Below, one piece after another: positions 17,431 through 25,736 of a DNA stretch of 35,172 nt. Numbering within the stretch: position 1 is the stretch's first letter; every line of letters begins with the position of its first letter. Both the position numbers and the translations under genes were made by a program. The DNA comes from an uncultured Clostridia bacterium (lineage in GTDB: Bacteria > Bacillota > Clostridia > Lachnospirales > Lachnospiraceae): the NCBI GenBank assembly GCA_947167565.1, contig CAMVIN010000009.1:1-35172 (forward strand). Direction: 5' to 3'. Below the pieces are notes generated by a model. That model had not been told where the DNA came from. It did not search any database and saw only the letters and a program-made list of their open reading frames with translations.

Positions 17431-17975
17431 ATGAGTTTGTTTGGAAAAGTTGAACATAGAAAAATAGAATTACCGTTTTATTACATAAGAGAAGAAGAGG
17501 ATATTAAAGCAGGAGCCATTAGTATTGAGGCATGGGGGATAATAGATGGAAAAACTAAATACTTTTATGTACTCATGGAATTATCCGATAGTGTTATGTA
17601 TAATAATGGTGATTATGAGGAAATGCTGAAGATTTTGGAGGAAAATGTGGATAGAAGAGTTGTTTTGGACTTGAAGTATAAAAAGGGAAAATTAAAAGAT
17701 TTTAGAATAGATAAAGAATCATTAGTGCGCAATCTAAATGATTCAAGGTTTGGTAAGATAGATATTCTGGGCTGGGGGATTAATGACAAAAGCCAGAGAA
17801 TATTATAGATGTCATTGGCTTTTCAATTGAAATTGGCGAGAATAAGAAAATAGCAATAGTTAATGAACATATTTGCTATTCGGATATAGATTTAGACGAG
17901 TATATTAATAGAGTTAAATCAAGAATAGAACTGAGAATTCCAGATAAATATTTAATTGAATGTGGATGGAAGTAG
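17431..17975 (+). pseudogene. Hypothetical protein gene, interrupted by a one-base frameshift
   Basis: From ATG 17431, behind AAGGAAAGGAG, the frame stops at TAG 17806-17808 after 125 residues. The next frame continues without a break from about 17786 to TAG 17973-17975, reading 'PENIIDVIGFSIEIGENKKI' and ending 'IPDKYLIECGWK'. Adding one A to the AAAA run near 17786-17792 joins them into a protein of about 181 residues reading 'GWGINDKKPENIIDVIGF'. The composition is the same on both sides, so this is a recent deletion or a sequencing error in a homopolymer. The family is not recognised; the product looks cytoplasmic and acidic, beta-rich at the N-terminus. Its neighbours suggest an immunity-type role, without direct proof. 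Confidence 0.78.
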
Positions 17976-17977
17976 AA

Positions 17978-19156
17978 ATGAGATCTATTATAACGGAACA
18001 AAAAACATTATCATTAGCAGAAAAATGGGAAATAGATGTTCAGGCGTATAGGGCCGGCGCATCAGCAAGGACATCATCGCCTCAATGCCAAAAATGTAAA
18101 TATAATATTTTTGGCAATGCTATAAATTGTGAAAAATATAAAGATAAAAGAAAACCGAATCACATAATATTTTGCGAGAAGGAATGCATCTATTTTGAAA
18201 GTAATCAAAGAATTGAATTTGATACTACTATCAAGGAGAAAGATTCACTGTATGGTGGGATTTTAGGATTTTGTATTGGAGATATGCTAGGAGTTCCTGT
18301 TGAATTTACAAGCAGAGCTGAAAGAAATATAGACCCGGTTAAGGAACTACGAGCATATGGTACATATCATCAAGGGTTTGGTGTTTGGTCAGATGATTCA
18401 TCTTTGATGATAGCATTAATAGCAGTTTTAATTAAGGGCTATTCTCTCGATCTTTTATCGGAATATTTTGTTAAATATTATAAAGAGGGGCTTTTTACAC
18501 CAAATGGAGTCATGTTTGACATCGGTAACTCAACCAGACTTGCTATTGAAAATATTGTGAAAGGTGTTTCACCAATGATGTGTGGCGGGGCTACAGAGAG
18601 AGATAATGGGAACGGCTCATTAATGAGAATTCTGCCGATAGCTTTCTTGAACATTAGTGATAAAGACCAAAAAAAGATGGTTGAAGAAGTGTCTTCAATA
18701 ACTCATAGACACAAGCGATCGTTATTAGCGGGTATAATATATGTAAATTTTGTTTCAAATTTGTTTAAAGGTTATGAGAAAGATGGAGCATATGAAAGGA
18801 CAATAGAGTTTGTTAATAAAGAATGTAAGAATGAATATTTAACAGAATGGTCTTATTTTAGAAGAGTGTTAGAAAAAACAATTATTAATGAAAAGGTTGA
18901 TAGAATAAATTCAACAGGATATGTTATAGATACTCTTGAAGCAGTGTTTTGGCTGATATTTAATGGTCATTCATATGAAGAAATTGTACTAAACGCTGTA
19001 AACTTAGGTGATGATACAGATACGATCGCTGCTCTTGCAGGAGGATGTGCAGGTGTAATTTATGGCCTTTCGTCAATTAATGACAGATGGATACAAAACG
19101 TTGCAAAATTAAATGAAATAAAACAGTTAATAGATGAATTTCGGTCAGTAATATAG
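17978..19156 (+). CDS. ADP-ribosylglycohydrolase with cysteine-rich N-terminal extension (putative immunity protein)
   Basis: DraG/ADP-ribosylglycohydrolase enzymes remove ADP-ribose from modified targets, using a binuclear Mg2+ centre. The motifs are intact: 'GFCIGDMLGVPVEF' (about 97-110), 'WSDDSSLMIAL' (137-147), 'DNGNGSLMR' (209-217) and 'LGDDTDTIAALAGGCAGV' from about 343, with all expected Asp residues. Residues 1-85 are additional: Cys37, Cys40, Cys51, Cys66 and Cys70 ('CQKC', 'FCEKEC') suggest a small zinc-binding module. Members of this family act as immunity proteins against ADP-ribosyltransferase toxins (for example Tri1), and the SUKH neighbour supports that reading. ATG 17978, with GGAAG upstream, is my choice; in-frame ATGs at 17960 and 17966 are possible, and 17960 would overlap the broken upstream gene. 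392 residues. The enzyme class is firm; the immunity role is inferred. Confidence 0.9.
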   Translation: MRSIITEQKTLSLAEKWEIDVQAYRAGASARTSSPQCQKCKYNIFGNAINCEKYKDKRKPNHIIFCEKECIYFESNQRIEFDTTIKEKDSLYGGILGFCIGDMLGVPVEFTSRAERNIDPVKELRAYGTYHQGFGVWSDDSSLMIALIAVLIKGYSLDLLSEYFVKYYKEGLFTPNGVMFDIGNSTRLAIENIVKGVSPMMCGGATERDNGNGSLMRILPIAFLNISDKDQKKMVEEVSSITHRHKRSLLAGIIYVNFVSNLFKGYEKDGAYERTIEFVNKECKNEYLTEWSYFRRVLEKTIINEKVDRINSTGYVIDTLEAVFWLIFNGHSYEEIVLNAVNLGDDTDTIAALAGGCAGVIYGLSSINDRWIQNVAKLNEIKQLIDEFRSVI

Positions 19157-19183
19157 GATTGAGAAAAATAAAGGAGCTTAGAG

Positions 19184-19654
19184 ATGGAATTATATGATGA
19201 AGGGATCAAATTGACAAGAGAAGATATGAATGAATTTAGTAAAATGATGAATATTATATTTCCAGAAAAATATGTTGAATTTCTATTGAACAGTAATGGG
19301 GGAACTCCAGAGGAAGACTTAGTTTTTGATTTTATAGACGATGCATCAAATAAAAGAATAAGTACAGACATTAGAGAATTTTTTGTCTTTTATAAAAATG
19401 ATGAATCATCATACGATGATATAGTAAAAGTAAATAAAAAGATGAAGTCTGAAAAGTTGATATCAGACGAATACTTTGTTTTTGCAGATGATTCAGCAGG
19501 AAATCCTATATGTATGAAAACAGCGGGAAGTGATGTGGGAAGTATATACTTTTGCGATCATGAATTAGAGGATGCCGATGAAGGATATTTGCTGATGAGC
19601 AGAGTGGCGGATTCTTTCAGTGGATTTATAGAATCGTTGTATGTATTAGGATAA
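19184..19654 (+). CDS. SUKH (SMI1/KNR4) family protein, putative immunity protein
   Basis: A 156-residue cytoplasmic protein with the SUKH pattern: 'FPEKYVEFLLNSNGGTPEED' early (about residues 23-42), central 'FVFADDSAGNPICM', then 'GSIYFCDHE' and C-terminal 'VADSFSGFIESL'. SUKH proteins are a major class of immunity protein in bacterial polymorphic toxin systems, where they bind and block a matching nuclease or other toxin. No toxin gene is beside it. AAGGAG (19171-19176) is 7 bases before ATG 19184, and it starts 27 bases after the ADP-ribosylglycohydrolase, so the two are probably co-transcribed. The domain call is strong; the cognate toxin is unknown. Confidence 0.92.
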   Translation: MELYDEGIKLTREDMNEFSKMMNIIFPEKYVEFLLNSNGGTPEEDLVFDFIDDASNKRISTDIREFFVFYKNDESSYDDIVKVNKKMKSEKLISDEYFVFADDSAGNPICMKTAGSDVGSIYFCDHELEDADEGYLLMSRVADSFSGFIESLYVLG

Positions 19655-19655
19655 A

Positions 19656-19790
19656 GGGGGATTCTATGCAGAAAAAAAGGATTGTGTGATAGGGCGATGT
19701 GATCTGGATGGCGGAAAAATTAAGAAACTTATGATATATGATGCGAGTATACCTTTTGAGGCGACATTATGTGATGATGCAATTGTATGA
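19656..19790 (+). pseudogene. Internal fragment of a propeller-like gene
   Basis: One frame reads through 'GGFYAEKKDCVIGRCDLDGG' and 'KIKKLMIYDASIPFEATLCD' to TGA 19788-19790. This resembles the blade of the protein at 19825 that reads 'IAGSGNSLHKCNLDGSNDKM'. It has no start codon of its own and runs directly into the leader/anchor repeat at 19786. I read it as the decayed middle of another paralogue, joined to the next gene's leader. Confidence 0.65.
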
Positions 19791-19900
19791 AATAGAAATA
19801 CTGACAAGAAAGAAGTGGTTCTCAATGAAAAAGTTACTGATTGTAATTGGTATCGTATTTTTGATTGTGTGTGCAGGATTTGGAGCAGTCTTATTGTATT
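19786..19900 (+). repeat. Leader/anchor repeat, copy 2
   Basis: This matches 16361-16481, with 7 mismatches and a 6-base indel by my count. It covers the leader and membrane anchor of the gene at 19825; homology stops sharply after 'TTATTGTATT'. Confidence 0.9.
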
Positions 19901-20667
19901 ATTTTAACTATGAATCTGTTGCGTTAAACAAGAGCAGATTATATCCTTATATTAATAAAATGAAAGCGGACACCTTTTTAGAGAAAAACAACAATCCGGA
20001 ATCCTGCTATCAGATAGTTGATGGAACTATATATTTAATGGAACAAGGAGATTTGTATAAAGCACATATAGGGGATGACCGGATGAACAGAGTCATTTCT
20101 TATGTTCGCTCGTTTGTTGTGACAGAAGAATTTATTTTTTACTGTACTGAGATTGCAGGGTCTGGAAATTCATTGCATAAATGTAATCTTGATGGAAGCA
20201 ATGATAAAATGCTACACAAAAATGTTGATGCATGTACTATATTGGACGAAAACACATTGCTTTTATCAGGTCATATTGAGCAGTGGACTCTGTTGAGTTA
20301 CGCTTTGAAAAATGACCGGTTTGAGGAAATTGAAATTAACGGCAATGCGAGCCCTAAGAAAACATGTTTTCATGATAACTTGGCTGTTTATGCGGACACA
20401 TATGACATTAGTACAGTTGATACAGATTCAGGCGAAGTGAAAGAATTGTGGTCCTTGTACGATGACTATGAGGCATTGGCGGAAGTAACTTGTTTATACA
20501 TACATAATGATAAGATCTATTTCGGAGTAAGAGCGAGAAAGAAAAAAGCAGATTCTGTGACTGGGTTATGGAGCATGGATTTAGATGGGAAAAATCAGGA
20601 ACAGTTAACAAGGAAACAAGTAAATGAAATATGTTTTATTGGAGAGGAATGTGTCAGGTTTGAATGA
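19825..20667 (+). CDS. Membrane-anchored propeller-like protein (DUF5050-like)
   Basis: A 280-residue protein with an N-terminal signal anchor ('MKKLLIVIGIVFLIVCAGFG', residues 1-20, continuing to about 26) and an extracytoplasmic body built of repeated blades such as 'CYQIVDGTIYLMEQGDLYKA', 'LHKCNLDGSNDKML' and 'LWSMDLDGKNQEQLT'. The '(N/D)LDG' turns resemble DUF5050/TolB-type beta-propellers, though there are fewer blades than a full ring. Role unknown. I chose ATG 19825 since the anchor begins there and the same point starts the gene at 16400; the upstream in-frame ATG at 19738 lies within the fragment and leader repeat. Remnants of this family at 17317 and 19656 show it was once present in more copies here. 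Confidence 0.75.
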   Translation: MKKLLIVIGIVFLIVCAGFGAVLLYYFNYESVALNKSRLYPYINKMKADTFLEKNNNPESCYQIVDGTIYLMEQGDLYKAHIGDDRMNRVISYVRSFVVTEEFIFYCTEIAGSGNSLHKCNLDGSNDKMLHKNVDACTILDENTLLLSGHIEQWTLLSYALKNDRFEEIEINGNASPKKTCFHDNLAVYADTYDISTVDTDSGEVKELWSLYDDYEALAEVTCLYIHNDKIYFGVRARKKKADSVTGLWSMDLDGKNQEQLTRKQVNEICFIGEECVRFE

Positions 20668-20750
20668 AAAGAGAGGTATACAGATGGATTACTATTTACG
20701 CTTCAGATGCGGGAGGCATTTGTAAAAAAAATATAGGAAATCACAAACAT

Positions 20751-20779
20751 TTGACAAACCTCGATTCAAGGAGTATCAT
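20751..20779 (+). promoter_or_regulatory. Promoter of ilvE
   Basis: TTGACA (20751-20756), a 17-base spacer and TATCAT (20774-20779) lie about 70 bases before the ilvE start. No T-box or other structured leader fits in the remaining space. Confidence 0.65.
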
Positions 20780-20850
20780 ATAACGTAGCGCAATAGAACA
20801 AAGAATACATATTCTTTGGAAATTATGGATAAAAGAAAGAAGGAATAAGG

Positions 20851-21876
20851 ATGGAAAAGCAGAATTTGGATTGGTCCAATCTTGGTTTCGCATATCATGA
20901 TACGACAGAGAGATATGTGTCAAATTACAAAGATGGCAAATGGGATGACGGTGTTATGACAAAGGATGCCAGTGTTGTCATCAATGAGTGTGCCGGCGTA
21001 TTGCAGTACTCGCAGTCATGCTTTGAGGGATTGAAAGCTTACACGACAGAGGATGGCAGAATTGTAACATTTCGTCCGGATTTGAATGCACAGCGTATGA
21101 TCGATACAACAAAGAGATTGGAGATGCCGTCATTTCCGGCAGAGCGCTTTGTAGAAGCAGTTGATAAAGTAGTAAAGGCCAATGCAGATTTTGTACCTCC
21201 GTATGGCTCGGGGGCTACTCTGTACATTCGTCCATATATGTTCGCCAGTGGTCCGGTTATCGGTGTGAAGCCGGCTGAAGAGTACCAGTTCCGTGTGTTC
21301 TGTACTCCGGTAGGACCATATTTCAAGGGCGGCGCAAAGCCGATTACGATTCGTGTCTGCGATTTTGACCGTGCAGCTCCTCACGGAACCGGTCACATCA
21401 AGGCAGGACTCAATTATGCGATGAGTCTTCACGCCATTGTAGATGCACATGCACAGGGATACGATGAAAATATGTATCTTGATGCTGCGACTCGCACAAA
21501 AGTAGAGGAGACAGGCGGCGCAAACTTTATTTTTATCACGAAGGATAATAAACTTGTGACTCCGAAGTCAGCGAGCATTCTTCCTTCTATCACAAGACGT
21601 TCTATCATGGTTGTGGCAGAGAAATATCTTGGTATGACAGTGGAACACCGGGAAGTACTCTTTGATGAAGTGAAAGATTTTGCCGAGTGTGGTCTCTGTG
21701 GAACCGCAGCAGTGATTTCTCCGGTAGGAAAGATTGACGATCACGGCAAAGAAATTCTGTTCCCAAGCGGAATGGAGGAAATGGGACCGGTGACAAAGAA
21801 ATTATATGATACATTGACAGGAATCCAGATGGGTCATATCGAGGCACCGGAAGGATGGATACACGAAGTAAAATAA
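20851..21876 (+). CDS. ilvE: Branched-chain amino acid aminotransferase
   Basis: A PLP enzyme that interconverts Leu/Ile/Val and their 2-oxo acids with glutamate/2-oxoglutarate, in the cytoplasm. The 341-residue protein matches the longer, eukaryote-like BCAT group: 'VLQYSQSCFEGLKAY', 'FRPDLNAQRM', 'YIRPYMFASG', then 'GHIKAGLNYA' with Lys184 as the predicted PLP Schiff-base lysine, 'VEETGGANFIFI' and 'GTAAVISPVGKI' near the C-terminus. All core motifs are present. AAGGA lies 6 bases before ATG 20851. It stands apart from other ilv genes, which is common in this group. It ends 24 bases before the Na/Pi cotransporter gene with no terminator seen, so read-through is possible. Confidence 0.96.
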   Translation: MEKQNLDWSNLGFAYHDTTERYVSNYKDGKWDDGVMTKDASVVINECAGVLQYSQSCFEGLKAYTTEDGRIVTFRPDLNAQRMIDTTKRLEMPSFPAERFVEAVDKVVKANADFVPPYGSGATLYIRPYMFASGPVIGVKPAEEYQFRVFCTPVGPYFKGGAKPITIRVCDFDRAAPHGTGHIKAGLNYAMSLHAIVDAHAQGYDENMYLDAATRTKVEETGGANFIFITKDNKLVTPKSASILPSITRRSIMVVAEKYLGMTVEHREVLFDEVKDFAECGLCGTAAVISPVGKIDDHGKEILFPSGMEEMGPVTKKLYDTLTGIQMGHIEAPEGWIHEVK

Positions 21877-21900
21877 CCCCCTAACAGAGAGGATTAATTT

Positions 21901-23526
21901 ATGTCAGTTTGGAATGTTATAAGTCTGATCGGCGGACTCGCCATGTTTATTTTTGGCATGAATCTGATGAGCGACGGATTGAAACTGGTAGCCGGATCTT
22001 ATTTAAAAAAAGTATTAGAGAAACTTACCCAGAACCGTGTGATTGCTATGTGCGTTGGTGCGGGACTCACAGCGCTTATTCAGAGTTCCAATGCCATGTG
22101 CGTTATGGTGGTTGGTTTTGTCAATGCCGGTATGATGGAATTGGAGCGTTCCGTTGGTATTTTGATGGGTGCCAAGATTGGAACGACGATTACCGGTCAG
22201 TTGATTGCTTTTAATATATCACAGATAGCACCGATTATTGCTTTTGTGGGTGTGGCAATCACAATGTTTGTAAAAAAACAAAAGGCTAAGAATGTCGGCA
22301 TGATTATAGCCAGTCTCGGAGTTTTGTTTATCGGATTAGGAACGATGAGCGATGCGATGAAGCCGTTGGCGAATGAGGCATGGTTCCAGTCTATCTTACA
22401 ACGTTTTTCTAACCCACTGCTTGGTGTATTGGTCGGTATGGTATTTACCATCGTTATTCAGAGTGCGTCGGCATCGGTGGGTGTCTTGCAGATGATGGCA
22501 CTCAGTGGTGTTATGGGATTTCAGCAGGCATTTTATATTATGCTTGGAATGAATATTGGAGCCAGTGTGGCACCGGTACTCGCTTCTTTGAATGCGAGTA
22601 AGGATGCTAAACGCGTGGCAATGATTGTTGTGTTGTTTGAGAGCATCGGCATGGCTTTATTCCTTGTTGTGACGCAGATTTTCCCGCAGACGCTGGATTT
22701 GATTGCGGGGACTTCGCCGGATAACCCAAGCCGTCAGATTGCCAATGCCAATACAATTTTTGAATGTATGACAGTTATTATTCTTTTGCCATGTGCTAAA
22801 TATCTTGTCAAGATGGCGAAGTGGCTGATTCCGGGTTCGGATGAGAAGGATAGCATGACGCTCCATTATATTGATGATTCCGGATACCAGTCCGGTACGG
22901 TTCTGATTGGTCAGATTGATCAGGAAGTAGGGCGTATGTATCAATTGGTTCATGATAATATTGAGGCTTCAACAAAAGTATATTTTGATACAGAGTTCAA
23001 GTTGGATGAAGAGAAATTCAATGATAATGAAGCGGTCGTGGACATGCTGAACAAAGAGATTACTTCGGCACTCATTCGTACCAGTGAGTTGGATATCACT
23101 CCGCAGGAAGCGAAATATGTCAGTGCGCTGTATCATATTGTGACGGATCTTGAGCGAATTGGGGACCATGCGGAAAACGTATTGGGTTATGCGCTTCAGA
23201 TGAAGCAGAATAACCAGAATTTTTCCAAAAAGGCGGTTAAAGAGATAAAAGAGTTGTCGGATACGGTATATGAGATTTTTGATCAGACTTTTGAACACTT
23301 CAAGGAACCGAGCAAAGACTATTATGTTTTGATTTATAACCTTGAGGATCAGATTGACAATTTGGTGGATAAGATGCGAAATACCAATATTAAGCGTCTG
23401 AGTAAAGGAAAATGTGAAGTGACGCAGGGCTCTTACTTCAATGAGATTCTTGTGGATTTGGAGCGTGTGGGTGACCATTGCCTGAATATTGCGAAAGCGG
23501 TAAGGCGATATCCGGTTAGAAATTAG
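21901..23526 (+). CDS. Na/Pi cotransporter family protein with C-terminal PhoU domain
   Basis: A 541-residue membrane protein that imports phosphate with sodium. The N-terminal half (about 1-310) has the two inverted repeats of the NptA/PNaS family: 'GLAMFIFGMNLMSDGLK', 'GLTALIQSSNAMCVMVVG' and 'GMVFTIVIQSASASVGVLQ'. The first carries the canonical QSS; the second has QSA. The C-terminal half (about 345-541) is a PhoU-like helical domain with 'LERIGDHAENVLGYAL' and 'DLERVGDHCLNIAKAV', which bind metal and regulate uptake in this family. ATG 21901 follows AGAGGA. It may use a sodium gradient of the kind Rnf produces. Operon with ilvE is possible. Confidence 0.94.
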   Translation: MSVWNVISLIGGLAMFIFGMNLMSDGLKLVAGSYLKKVLEKLTQNRVIAMCVGAGLTALIQSSNAMCVMVVGFVNAGMMELERSVGILMGAKIGTTITGQLIAFNISQIAPIIAFVGVAITMFVKKQKAKNVGMIIASLGVLFIGLGTMSDAMKPLANEAWFQSILQRFSNPLLGVLVGMVFTIVIQSASASVGVLQMMALSGVMGFQQAFYIMLGMNIGASVAPVLASLNASKDAKRVAMIVVLFESIGMALFLVVTQIFPQTLDLIAGTSPDNPSRQIANANTIFECMTVIILLPCAKYLVKMAKWLIPGSDEKDSMTLHYIDDSGYQSGTVLIGQIDQEVGRMYQLVHDNIEASTKVYFDTEFKLDEEKFNDNEAVVDMLNKEITSALIRTSELDITPQEAKYVSALYHIVTDLERIGDHAENVLGYALQMKQNNQNFSKKAVKEIKELSDTVYEIFDQTFEHFKEPSKDYYVLIYNLEDQIDNLVDKMRNTNIKRLSKGKCEVTQGSYFNEILVDLERVGDHCLNIAKAVRRYPVRN

Positions 23527-23554
23527 TGAATGGAAACGGGAAGGAGTATACCGG

Positions 23555-25720
23555 ATGATGAATCAAATAAAAGTTATAAGAAAAACGTTTGTTGGTGTGG
23601 TTGCTGCTGTTCTCTTAATGGGAACAGTGGTAATTGCTACACCGACAGACGTTTTTGCTAAGTCTAAAGTCAAAGTAAAGAGTATTGTTGTGACGTCGCT
23701 GTCAGGAAAGACTGTCTATGTTGCCAAGGGAAAAAAAGTGCCGCTGACCACAACGGTGAAAGTTACTCCCAATAAAGAAGCAAATAGGGCGGTTACGTAC
23801 CGAAGCTCGAACCGGAGGATTGCCTACGTGACATCTTCGGGAAAAGTGAAAGGGAAAAAGGCGGGTAAGACGACGATTACTGTAAGTTCTCTGAAAAATC
23901 CAAAGAAAAAGAAAAAAATAAAAGTTGTAGTTAAGAAAAAATCGATTAAGAAAATAACTTTTAAAAAGAAAATATTCAGCCTGGCGCCGGGGAAGAGTAT
24001 GTCCCTGAAGGCGACAATTTCACCGTCCAAAAATGTCAGTAAAATTCTCCGGTGGTCATCGGCAAATAAAAAGATTGTCTCTGTTTCCGCCAAGGGCGTT
24101 GTGACGGCAAAGAAAGCCGGCAGTGCCACAATTACCGTGAAGGCGACGGATGGAAGCGGTAAGTCTGCCTCCTGCCGGGTGGAGGTCTCAGAGGCTGCCG
24201 GACAGAAGCAGGAAACGACATCTGAGGACAAGACAGGAGAGACGCAGGAAAAAGAATTGCCGGCTTCATTTGCAGAGGAAAAACTCTCTTCTTGGACAGA
24301 GGGAAGTTATGGTGAGGACAATTTGAGCTTTTTCGGTGCGGATTATAGCACGTATACGATTACTGCTCTTCCGGATGGACTGAGTTCAAAAAAGAGCGAA
24401 AAAGAAGGACTTGTTGTCTACGGAACTCCAACAAAGAGCGGTGTCACCGAGGCTGTTATAAAAGCGACAGATTCAAAGGGGAACACATACACGGAAACAG
24501 TGTGGTTTCTTGTCGGTTCACCAGAGAAGATTGTGGGGGCTGGTCTTCCTGTATATGTGCTGGAGGCGGAAAATGACACGGAACAAAATGTATCTGCTGC
24601 GGTACGGTTTGAGGGGGGAAGCGGTAAGTACGCCCTGTCAGTGACTGATGACGGAGGAATTGGTGCGTCTCTTGCGGAGAATAATGGAACGGCCGGGGAT
24701 GATCTGACGCTGACAGCAAATGTTCAGAAAGCGGGTACATATACCGTAAAAGTTGCGGCTACTGATTTGGAGAAGGACTCTCTTACAGCGGAGGCGACAG
24801 TGGTTATTCATGTGGCGAAGGCAATTACGGTTTCCGGCACGGTGACAGATGCTGGTGGAAACGGCATGCCTTATGATTCGGTCACATTCACCAATGCGGA
24901 CCGGGGGGACCGCTATACGCCGACGGCGTCCGTGTTGTCTGGGGAGAGAAGCGGGAAATATCAGATCCGTGTTGCCACCGGAACTTATCGCGTGACAGCG
25001 GCGTACAATCGGGACAAGTCCAATAATGGCGCGGAAGTTACCTTGTCCGAACAGAAATACAGTGCGGCGGTGAGCAGAGTGAATCTGAAACTGCCTCTCT
25101 ATAAGGTCACGCTGACGAGCAGTGATGAAACATTTTTTCCTGCCCTGCATTCCTGGCAGATTTTGAGGGGAGAGTCGGTGGCGGTTTATGAAAAATCCGG
25201 TGATGCCCATACGGGAGAACTCTATTTGCGGGCAGGCACTTATGCTCTGCAATCCGGGGATTTTTATGAGAATGAGAAGTGTACCAATTCGGATGATTCG
25301 CCGCTGAATTGGTTCTATGGTTATACGGCGACGACCAGAAGGGACACCTGCCGATATGCGGCCAATTTTACAGTCAAGAATACGGCGGTGAGTCAGCAGG
25401 TCACAAAACTTCTGATACAAAAGGGAGATGTTGTGAATTCGGTTGTCTTTCCGGGGGTGAAAAACACGGAGGCGACTGTGAATATCGGTGAAATGGCAAC
25501 TATTTCAGAGGAAGAAAATATTTACGGATATCAATTTATTCCGCCTGAGAGTGGGGGGTATACCATTGATAACAGCCTGATTTCGCTTTATGACGAAGAG
25601 GGCAGTTTGATTGTAGCAGGTGACGATGGAAGTTATTTTTTGACAGAGGACGTGACTTATTATGTCGCGCAGGGCCCTTCTGTAACGACGACATCGTTTA
25701 CCATAAATAAAAAAGCGTAA
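23555..25720 (+). CDS. Secreted Ig-like (BIG2) surface protein, first of a tandem pair
   Basis: A 721-residue secreted protein. It has a signal peptide ('VIRKTFVGVVAAVLLMGTVV', cut near 'VFA-KSK' at about residue 35), then two lysine-rich bacterial Ig-like group 2 domains (about 40-127 and 128-213; 'VTYRSSNRRIAYVTSSGKVK' and 'AKGVVTAKKAGSATITVKAT' are typical). A Glu/Thr linker follows, then a putative-Ig segment with 'LPDGLSSKKSEKEG', another cadherin-like segment, a carboxypeptidase-regulatory-like module ('VSGTVTDAGGNGMPYDSVTF'), and a C-terminal beta domain. There is no LPXTG anchor; the basic domains may hold to the wall by charge. AAGGAG is 8 bases before ATG 23555. It is a paralogue of the next gene in the same order of domains. 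Confidence 0.85.
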   Translation: MMNQIKVIRKTFVGVVAAVLLMGTVVIATPTDVFAKSKVKVKSIVVTSLSGKTVYVAKGKKVPLTTTVKVTPNKEANRAVTYRSSNRRIAYVTSSGKVKGKKAGKTTITVSSLKNPKKKKKIKVVVKKKSIKKITFKKKIFSLAPGKSMSLKATISPSKNVSKILRWSSANKKIVSVSAKGVVTAKKAGSATITVKATDGSGKSASCRVEVSEAAGQKQETTSEDKTGETQEKELPASFAEEKLSSWTEGSYGEDNLSFFGADYSTYTITALPDGLSSKKSEKEGLVVYGTPTKSGVTEAVIKATDSKGNTYTETVWFLVGSPEKIVGAGLPVYVLEAENDTEQNVSAAVRFEGGSGKYALSVTDDGGIGASLAENNGTAGDDLTLTANVQKAGTYTVKVAATDLEKDSLTAEATVVIHVAKAITVSGTVTDAGGNGMPYDSVTFTNADRGDRYTPTASVLSGERSGKYQIRVATGTYRVTAAYNRDKSNNGAEVTLSEQKYSAAVSRVNLKLPLYKVTLTSSDETFFPALHSWQILRGESVAVYEKSGDAHTGELYLRAGTYALQSGDFYENEKCTNSDDSPLNWFYGYTATTRRDTCRYAANFTVKNTAVSQQVTKLLIQKGDVVNSVVFPGVKNTEATVNIGEMATISEEENIYGYQFIPPESGGYTIDNSLISLYDEEGSLIVAGDDGSYFLTEDVTYYVAQGPSVTTTSFTINKKA

Positions 25721-25736
25721 AAAAGGAGGAATGTGA

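Noticed and set aside
16361-20680. A toxin gene, integrase or transposase accompanying the immunity-like genes
   Set aside because: I looked for one in both strands across the patch. Every sizeable frame is accounted for and none carries such a domain.
20780-20850. A T-box or attenuator leader before ilvE
   Set aside because: The leader is only about 65 bases, with no stem-loops and no terminator hairpin.
24638-25420. Minus-strand open frame (260 codons) opposite the first Ig-like protein
   Set aside because: It is the reverse of a repetitive coding region, with a low-complexity product and no good ribosome site.
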